Assembly (NCBI GenBank): GCA_027604685.1 | Contig: JADHYX010000413.1 | Span: forward strand, 3,151-19,277 | Direction: 5' to 3' | From: Lobulomyces angularis | Taxonomy: Eukaryota; Chytridiomycota; Chytridiomycetes; Lobulomycetales; Lobulomycetaceae | Length of the DNA stretch: 16,127 bases | Shown here: one piece after another, positions 9,622 to 16,127 of the stretch | Numbering within the stretch: position 1 is the stretch's first letter | Layout of the letters: every line of letters begins with the position of its first letter | Position numbers and translations under genes: made by a program | The notes under the pieces: generated by a model | The model's input: the letters and a program-made list of their open reading frames with translations, nothing else | Told to the model about the DNA's origin: nothing | Database searches by the model: none

Positions 9622-11182
9622 TTATTGTGTCCGTATTTTATTCAAAGATATGAAATTTTCTAATTTATTTTTTTTTACTAGTTCGCGATTTTCTTCAAGA
9701 ATTAATTTAATAAAATAATTTGTTTGGTCCAAGACTTTGGTAAAATGGTACTCAAGATAAACCTCTATATCAAAAGGAAAGATCCATACAGAAATTTTTA
9801 ATAACAGCTTAACTAAAAATGAGGTGAATATAAATTTAACAAATCTTAAGAGGAATCTATGAAAAAAAAAAAAAAAAATTAAAATTACAGTAAAATTTAT
9901 TCATCTACCTTGTAATTTTTGAACCACCTTCTTCTAAAGAAGAATTCTTGTTTATTTCTATTGTTAATAATTCACCAACCGCTTTTACTAAGAGGTGTAA
10001 AACATTTTTTTCATTATTTTTTAGATTTAAAAACTTCCAATCTACTGATTCCAGTGCTAAAAAATATATTAAGATTAGATTTGCAAAAGTATTATTAATA
10101 ATTTTTTTTTTTTTCTAACCCATCAGTAATGGTGTAATAACGCTTTGAGCAATGAGAATCGGGGCAGGAGGTTCAATTTTTTTGTTTTTGTACAATTCTA
10201 CATGTGTTGCTGATGATTTTAATCCTCCTTTATTGAAAAGAGAAGAAAATTTCTCAATGCTGGTGTATCCCACATCAGTTTTTTTTCCGTAGTACTGAAT
10301 ATTTTCAGAACTAGGTGCTAAATACGCAAAACAGTCTTGAGAAATATCAGTTTTTTTTACCTTATAAAAAAAAAAAAAAATTAAAAAAAAAAAAAACATT
10401 CAGAAAGTTATTAATTTTCTCAATACTTCAAAAGGGGAAAAAGATTCTTTTTCCAAAGGTGCAGAATAGCTAATAATTGTAATAAAACCACTGGCAAAAT
10501 TTAGATTTTCAACCCCACCACATACGTTCATTAATAGCTCCACATCTTCTTTTCCTTTTGGTATAAGTATATTTTTTTAAAAAAATTTTAAATCTTTAAA
10601 ATAATAAAAATTATTTACCTGGCGTAAACGTTATGAGATTTTTTGCTTCAGTTTTTTGAACTAAAAAAGAAACAAAAAACAAAAAAATTTTAAATTTTTC
10701 TTTTCAAATAAAATTGGTTTACCCAAGTCTTTTATCCAGCCACCATCGTTAGACCTTAAAGCAGCAGAGGAAATTGTCAATAAAATATACTCATACTTTA
10801 AATTTTCCTGGCTTGATAAAATCTCTTCTAGATTTCTTACGTTATATTCAGCAAAAGTAACAAGACTTTTATTTTTTGAATTAAAAAATTTTTCAACCAT
10901 ACTATATTGATATAGCAGTATTGGAAAGTTTTTTAAATTTTTAGCGTATTTTTCGCGGACCATAAAGGTCACCTCAGCACCACCTTTCATTAAGTGATAC
11001 CCATATACCTTGAATTCTGGTGATTAGAGATTTTTCATTTGCAATAATATATATGACTTACTGCACCTACTGCACCTAGTTGTGGAAAAATTTTAGTTAA
11101 ACAATCAAGAGGAAATTTTTAAATTAGAAATTAATTATATTTTACCCGCTCCTACAATAAGAATTTTAGGTTTAACAGACAT
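9622..11182 (-). CDS. Ketopantoate reductase-like (ApbA/PanE family) NAD(P)-dependent oxidoreductase
   Basis: Eight exons, 5' to 3': 11182-11146, 11075-11062, 11008-10723, 10660-10619, 10554-10427, 10360-10120, 10056-9909, 9856-9622. They sum to 1131 nt, or 376 aa. The N-terminus KILIVGAGAVGAVYGYH is a Rossmann dinucleotide-binding motif (Gly11, Gly13, Gly16), followed by the typical GGAEVTFMVREKYAKNL, which in the family helps select NADPH. The C-terminal part ends with DIEVYLEYHFTKVLDQT, a pattern I associate with the fungal members, then a Lys-rich tail. True PanE reduces 2-dehydropantoate to pantoate for coenzyme A synthesis. Many fungal paralogues have unproven substrates, and I cannot place the PanE catalytic Lys/Asn/Glu with confidence here, so the substrate is left open. 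There is no targeting signal; it is probably cytosolic. The second exon is only 14 nt, and both flanking introns are needed for the glycine motif. Confidence 0.85.
11062..11075 (-). other. 14-nt microexon in the nucleotide-binding loop
   Basis: On the minus strand, ACTAG precedes GTGCAGTAGGTGCA and GTAAGT follows. The exon enters in phase 1 and leaves in phase 0 and encodes most of the GxGxxG loop (GAVGA). Skipping it shifts the frame and removes the last Gly, so its inclusion is required. Confidence 0.85.
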
Positions 11183-11690
11183 CTTTTAAAGAATAGTTGA
11201 TTTTTATTTTATTTTTATTTCTTAAATAATATTTTTTTTTTTACTTCTTTAATTACAGCTTTTTTTTATTACAAATAATTCGGTTATAATTTTTTCCCGC
11301 ACTATTCTTAATGACACAAGAATCACTGTTCCATTTTTATTTAATTTGAGGTCAGTTTCTTTTATCAATTTTTTTTATTGTTGCTTGCTGTCAATAAAAA
11401 ATTGCATTCCTTATACATCAATGTATATTGTTTTTTTTTAAGTTAGGGACAATGAGTTCCTCTTGTTCATAGATTGCTTTTGTTATTTCTTTATCATATT
11501 TTGAAATGAATGTGATTCCTATTGTGATAAGTTTTTATAAAATAAAACTTGTTATTTTTGGTTGGTATATAATTCAAAAATTGAGTTTTCGAAATTCTAG
11601 TTAATTTTAACTGATGCTAAACTAAAACTTATTTTTTTTTTTTTCCGACAAGATTAAATTCTAAAAACCTTTTCAAAATTTTAAAAAGTT
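11183..11690. other. Intergenic region between two minus-strand genes
   Basis: About 510 bp between the stop of the DUF4804-like gene and the start of the reductase-like gene. It must contain the reductase promoter. Immediately upstream of that ATG (about 11200-11222) the minus strand reads AAATAAAAATAAAATAAAAA, an A-rich leader like those of other genes here. I see no coding or RNA feature. Confidence 0.55.
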
Positions 11691-13208
11691 TTATTTTTTG
11701 GTATCCATAACACTAATTATACTGATATTTTCAAAAAAACGATTAATATAAGGATTTTGAAGTTCAGGGATGGTAGAACAGCAGGCTAAATTTTTTTTTT
11801 AAAAGATTTGATTAAATAATTAATTACCTGCGGCTGGATCTCCTGAAGCAGTTAAAGAACTTATCCAATATTCATTTCCTGGAAAAGAATTACTAAATAT
11901 AAATTATATAAAATTAGTTGAAAAAATCAATAAACACAAAAAGAATTGATAATAATGAGCCCATTGTTTATTATATATAAAAAATCTACCTATCCCAAGC
12001 GTAACTTGCAATCAAGAGATACTCCTCAGGTAACTTTTTTGCCGGATTATTCTGTGAAAATAACAGTTCAATTGGATTACCATTTTGCGTTTGTATTATT
12101 TTATTTGTAAATTGTGTATCCTGTGTGTCAAACCATGTAAAATCAACAATTTTGATATTTTTGAAATTGCTTGAAATTAAAACATCAATGAAAACACTCA
12201 AGAAATTTTTCGTTTGAATTTTTTTGTCATATGTCCAAACCCCCAAACCAAAACCTACTAATCGACACCATACTGATTTTTTATATTCAGATCCTCTCAT
12301 CTCGGCTTCAGTAAAAAATGTCTCTGCTGTAATTCTCATTCTTATTTTATATGCTTCCTCGTTAAACTTTTTGTTCAATGCACTGTTTTTGTCCTTTTTA
12401 TAAAGAACTTCCCATTCTTTCTCAAAATCTTGATTCAAAATAAACCTTGATTCCATTTCCTTATTATTTTCAAACCTTGCGCCAACTAATGCTACGTATA
12501 TCCCGAATTCTAATTAAAATTTTTTTTTATAAAATAACTTATTCACTTAACAAAAAAAAAAAATGGAAAAAACCTTGAAAGGTCCCTGGCTTTCCTAATA
12601 AAAAAAAAAACATTAAAAAATTTAAAAAAACCAGAAAGTTTTAAAATTTTTAAAAAAAAAAATTTTTTTATTATACCAATTTCACCACTGTTGTTACGAG
12701 AACCATCATTGATAAAAAATGTTGGTGTGGATACACCCAAATAGGCAGAAATCGCCATTTCTTCGTATGATATGTAATCCTCAATTTGTAAATCATCAGG
12801 GTACTTTAACTTTTGTCCAGTTCTGGAAATAGTAAAATCATTGGATCCCATAAACACTAACGGTCGTTTTAAAATGCATCGTTTTACAAAGTCCATAACT
12901 GACATATTTGCATAGAGTTGTTTTTCTCTAGTTGAACCTTCAATACATTTTCTTTGTAAAAACTTTTCAATAACTTCAATAATTTTGCTATGTACAATGA
13001 TCCTCACCCCTAAAATTTTAAGGATTTGAGAATTTGACTATTTTTTTTCTTTAATTTAATACTTGCCTCTGGCATGACTCACTATTTCTTTTTGCTTCTC
13101 AAAAGTATTTCCTAATACTTCAATCAGATTGTTTTTAGTGGGAAAAACACAAAATTCCCTCTGAAATTTGTTCGAATTTGAAAGCAACACATCAAATTCT
13201 GGTATCAT
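11691..13208 (-). CDS. DUF4804/MavL-like (macrodomain-related) protein
   Basis: Six exons, 5' to 3': 13208-13067, 13009-12677, 12594-12574, 12509-11990, 11892-11828, 11785-11691. They sum to 1176 nt, or 391 aa. Joined, they give the hallmarks of this family in order: RGVRIIVHS, ISYEEMAISAYLGVSTPTFF, IND plus GxR then GKPGTFQEFGIYVALVGARF, AETFFTEAEMR, YAWDSNSFPGNEYW and SGDPAAACCSTIPELQNPYI. Family members occur in Legionella (effector MavL) and scattered eukaryotes. As I recall, MavL is an arginine-specific ADP-ribosylhydrolase with a macrodomain fold, so removal of ADP-ribose from protein is the best guess for function. That is inference by family; I have not checked catalytic residues. No signal peptide or membrane span: intracellular. 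Two of its five introns are notable: one GC-AG, and one pair isolating a 21-nt exon. It is divergent from the LAGLIDADG gene, with 127 bp between the ATGs. Confidence 0.82.
13010..13066 (-). other. Non-canonical GC-AG intron with consensus donor
   Basis: Exon 1 of the DUF4804-like gene ends CCAGAG, followed by GCAAGT, and the acceptor is AAATTTTAG. AG|GCAAGT is the textbook GC-AG donor. Splicing gives SHAR-G-VRIIVHS in phase 1. The nearby GT (inside GCAAGTATT) would shift the frame and hit a stop within a few codons. Confidence 0.85.
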
Positions 13209-13335
13209 TTATCACTATTTAATAATATAACTTTTGAATTTTTTTTTTTTTTTTTATTTTAATTAAAAAAAGGTTTTTTCTAACTCCAAAAAAAAAAGGT
13301 TATTTTCTTGAACAATTTTGTTACACATTCAAAAA
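13209..13335. promoter_or_regulatory. Compact divergent promoter region
   Basis: 127 bp lie between the ATG of the DUF4804-like gene (-) and the first ATG of the LAGLIDADG gene (+, spliced model). The region holds a T17-type run and A-rich stretches, but no motif I can name. If the spliced model is wrong, the LAGLIDADG leader extends to 13552. Confidence 0.5.
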
Positions 13336-14404
13336 ATGTTTAGAATTAAAAACCTTCTTCTACCTTTTAAAATCAATCAAACTCATTCAAAATGCATAAA
13401 TGTTCCAATTACAAAAATATATGATACCAAGAGGTTCTTTAGGTAGTATTTAATTTTTCGAAATTTTTTCAGTTTTTTTTTAACTTCATTTTCCCAATGT
13501 AGATCCTTCAATTATATATAACTTTTTAAAAATCTTTTTTTTCAATCTAAAAATGTATTTATATGTCCTAAATTTTACTGTAACATCTAGTGACGAAACT
13601 CCTCAAATTATGAACGAAAATGTAAAAGAAATCTCTGTTCATGTACCTAAACATAAAAAACCTGATAATCAAGAGGATTTTGGGCATTATTTGGCTGGTT
13701 TGATAGATGGGGATGGCTGGTTTTCAAACAATACTGCAAATCTTGTTCTACATGAGTTAGATTATTCGTTGGCTTATTATGTTAAAAAACGTATAGGATA
13801 TGGAATTGTATCGAAATTAAAAACAAATAATTCTATTTTCTATAGTATAAAAAAACGTGAAGGACTTTTAAAATTTCTTACCTTTATTAACGGAAAACTT
13901 CGAACCCAAGAAAAGTGTAACTACATCCAAAAGCATCTTCTAGAAGTAGATGAAGATTCATTTGGATTAAATGACAACTTTACTATAAATTCTGTCGATA
14001 ATTTAAATAATTATTGGTTAGCTGGTTTTATAGACTCTTGTGGTAGCTTTCAACTGGAGACTGAAGAATATCCACAGCCTAAAGGCGATACTTTAATGAA
14101 AGTGCGTTTAGTGTTGAAGCTTTCTCATAAAACACCCTCTGTTTTTGATGCAATTAAAAGCAGACTTGGAGGAAATATCACTCATGACAAAGAAACCGAT
14201 ACTTATTATTTTGCTACTTCCACATTTGAATCCGCGAAAAAGGTTGTTGAATACATCAATAAATATCACATACTATCCTCAAAGTATGTAGATTATGTTA
14301 AATGGAGAAAATCCTATATATTGGTGCAAAATGGTAAATACCTTACACCAGCAGGGCAAGAGAAACTTTTAAAATGCAAATCATCCATCAGAGGTTATTT
14401 TTAA
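13336..14404 (+). CDS. Nuclear-encoded LAGLIDADG maturase/homing-endonuclease-like protein with candidate mitochondrial presequence
   Basis: The long exon (13591-14404) encodes a complete two-motif LAGLIDADG protein of the fungal mitochondrial cox1-intron type: DFGHYLAGLIDGDGWFSN, then KKRIGYG, NGKLRT, NYWLAGFIDSCGSFQLE, and the typical end SSKYVDYVKWRKSYILVQ. It is in standard code: three Trp codons, all TGG, no TGA. The frame also opens at an ATG at 13553 (283 aa). An upstream exon 13336-13442, starting MFRIKNLLLPFKINQ, is rich in Lys/Arg and hydrophobics with almost no acids. It joins in phase 2 through a 148-nt GT-AG intron (13443-13590) to give 306 aa. A donor 3 nt downstream (GTATTT) also keeps the frame. 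Such an N-terminus looks like a mitochondrial presequence. The family cuts DNA at intron-insertion sites or helps group I introns fold. Motif 1 keeps its acidic residue; motif 2 has Cys where Asp/Glu is expected. The domain is certain; the first exon is moderately supported. Confidence 0.85.
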
Positions 14405-14669
14405 CCAATTTGCAAATTAATTTAGAAACTATACTAATATAATTTAACCTTCTTTTAATTTTAGATTTTTTTTTTCTTTTTTTTTCTTTTTTAAAAAAAG
14501 TTTCAGCAATTTTGTATTTATCCTAAATTTTTTAAAAATTGTTTTTATAAAAAAAAAAAAAAATTTTGGGATTAAAAAAAAAAATAAAAATAAAATTTTT
14601 TTTTTTTTATTTTTTAACTAAAATTTAAAATAAAAAATAAAATAAATAAAAATAATATTAAACTTCATT
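14405..14669. promoter_or_regulatory. Low-complexity spacer and leader of the FkbM gene
   Basis: 265 bp of almost pure A/T, including long T and A runs and an AATAAA-like repeat tract at about 14624-14656 just before the ATG at 14670. It must carry the LAGLIDADG gene's 3' end and the FkbM promoter. Nothing else is visible. Confidence 0.5.
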
Positions 14670-16083
14670 ATGTCTCAAAAGGTATTTTTTTTATAACTAA
14701 AAAAAAAAAAAAAGGTTAATTTTTAAACTTTTAATTTTGTAGGATTCTTTTTTTTTTTTGATATCCTTTTTTTTAATTTCCTTTATACTCTTGAGCTACC
14801 AACAACTCGGACTAAAAAGCCTTGTTAAAAACAGTCTTAATTATCAATCTAATTCAGAAAATTCAATTAATGAAAATTTATCACTTCAGTCGGAGTATGA
14901 CGGTGAAAAAAGAATTGATTTTAGCAACTCTAAACCCAAAGATAAAGATGATCTAGATCAGTTTAAAGATTTACAGAATTTATTTTGTTCCGAATTTTTT
15001 CCATTACCAGAAACCAGTTTTAGAAAGGTGGAACTAAATTTTAACAATTTTGTAAAGAAAGGTGAAAAACCGTTGATCAATCAAGGCTCTATGTTTGTAA
15101 TTCCTTTAAACGACATTGTTTCAAATGGAATCATATCAGGCAAAGTATATATTTTTTAATATTGAATTTTTTTTACTAAAAAAAGCATTTTTTTTTTTTT
15201 TTTTTTTAAAACTTTATTTTTTTTATAGTCTTGGGAATATACTGAAACTTTACAAATGCTAGCTATTATGAGTAGAGCGGCCTCAAACGGAGTTAATACC
15301 CCATATTTTCTTGATATTGGAAGTAATGTTGGCTGGTAAAAAATTTTAAAATTTAAAACTATTTTATTTGATATCATTTATATTTTATTAAATTTTTTTG
15401 CAAAATAAAATAGGTTTTCTACAGTAATGGCAGCGTTAGGATATAATGTTATTGCATTTGATGCTATGAAATCTAACGCGTTACTTTTTCGAAGTACTCT
15501 CTGTGAAAATCCTAAAATGATGGAAAAAGTTACTTTTATTAATAAAGGTTAATATATATATAATTGTTATTTGTTTTTTTTTTTTTTTTTGATAAGTGTT
15601 TTTAAATCAATCGTAAAATTTTTTTTTTTTTTAGGTCTAGCCGAAACGGAAGGAACCTGTATTATTTTTTCAGGAGATATCAATACAGGTGATGGTCACG
15701 TAAGATGCCCTAGCTACGAAGGAGAAACCTTTCCTATTCCTGCAGATTACCACATCAGAGAAAAAATGCAAGTTGTGAGGTTGGACAATTACCTCAAAAG
15801 AGATATATGGCTAATGAAGATGGATGTGGAGGGATACGAAAAAAAAGTGCTGGACGGTGCAACAAAATTTTTTGAAAACTACAAAGTAAAATACCTTTTT
15901 ACTGAGGCAAATCTTTTAGCTGGTGTGGGATCAGATTACAAAGACTTTTACAATTTACTAAAAAGTTTTGGTTTCGAATGCAGTAAATATAATTTTGACG
16001 GACCGTACTTCCCCATTCCAGTAACGGCTGACCCACTTATTGGAGGAACTGGGAATGCCTATTGTATAAACCGAAAATTTTAA
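14670..16083 (+). CDS. Membrane-anchored FkbM-family SAM-dependent methyltransferase
   Basis: Exons 14670-14681, 14743-15144, 15229-15335, 15414-15547 and 15635-16083 sum to 1104 nt, or 367 aa. The first coding exon is only four codons (MSQK) and is needed, because the next in-frame Met lies far inside. Residues 6-22 form one strongly hydrophobic segment (FFFLISFFLISFILLS), so this looks like a type II signal anchor with a luminal C-terminal domain. A polar stem of about 80 residues follows. The catalytic part has SAM motif I FLDIGSNVGWFS (about 165-176), an acidic motif II AFDAMKSN, and the FkbM signature RLDNYL...LMKMDVEGYEKKVLDGA (Asp282). FkbM enzymes O-methylate hydroxyls of glycans and other small molecules. 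A Golgi/ER-anchored form suggests methylation of glycans on secreted material; the substrate is unknown. The CDS looks complete, ending 44 bp before the window edge. Confidence 0.9.
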
Positions 16084-16127
16084 AAAAGAAAAAAAAAGAA
16101 GGAAAAAAAAAATTCAATTCTTTCTTT

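Noticed and set aside
13443..13472. A 30-nt intron ending at TTTTTTCAG, followed by a second intron, as an alternative for the LAGLIDADG 5' end
   Set aside because: Thirty nt is shorter than any other intron here, and the downstream sequence quickly meets stops or needs a weak second donor. A single 148-nt intron keeps the frame more simply.
13553..14404. LAGLIDADG ORF as a fragment of mitochondrial DNA (NUMT) or a mitochondrial contig
   Set aside because: It is a full-length open frame in the standard code with TGG for Trp. It is flanked on both sides by genes with spliceosomal introns, and no cox1 exon or group I intron sequence is visible around it. Only expression data could finally exclude an unexpressed nuclear copy.

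Overview
The window reads as nuclear DNA of an AT-rich eukaryote, most likely an early-diverging zoosporic (chytrid-like) fungus. The coding stretches are cut by many short spliceosomal introns, mostly 44-97 nt, with GT(or GC)...AG ends, CTAAC/CTAAA-like branch sites and long A or T runs. Trp is TGG and the standard code works throughout. The lineage is inferred from intron style, a fungal cox1-type LAGLIDADG protein and the secreted Cys-rich/M43 repertoire; no rRNA or marker gene is present to prove it. I see no rRNA, tRNA, CRISPR array or transposon.

Eight genes are supported. For the seven complete ones, the exons I joined by hand sum to an exact multiple of three with no internal stop. 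Layout: (1) 1-906 (+), the 3' end of a Cys-rich repeat gene, with a perfect 164-bp exon+intron duplication at the window edge. (2) 5951-1700 (-), a 20-exon, 1030-aa secreted mosaic: an unknown N-terminal domain, a PPVNPPTD linker, ten 25-aa Cys modules, two beta-sandwich-like repeats, three Cys modules of a second type, and a 3D/double-psi beta-barrel domain. (3) 6765-8206 (+), a secreted M43 (pappalysin-like) zinc metalloprotease. (4) 8848-9471 (+), a small secreted Cys-rich protein that shares the CSWPGHC module with gene 2. (5) 11182-9622 (-), a ketopantoate-reductase-like NAD(P)-binding protein with a 14-nt microexon. (6) 13208-11691 (-), a DUF4804/MavL-like protein. (7) 13336-14404 (+), a LAGLIDADG protein of the mitochondrial-intron type, apparently given a mitochondrial presequence by an added exon. 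(8) 14670-16083 (+), a membrane-anchored FkbM-family methyltransferase.

The left 9.5 kb is a neighbourhood of secreted proteins (genes 1-4) that look suited to surface adhesion, wall interaction or extracellular proteolysis. The Cys-rich genes there grow by duplicating whole exons: in genes 1 and 2 nearly every module is one exon bounded by phase-1 introns. The right part holds intracellular genes (5-8).

The most striking item is gene 7. It appears to be an intron-encoded mitochondrial maturase/homing endonuclease relocated to the nucleus, in standard code, with a spliceosomal intron and a candidate targeting peptide, and with the second catalytic aspartate replaced by cysteine. That combination suggests domestication, for example as a trans-acting splicing factor for a mitochondrial group I intron.
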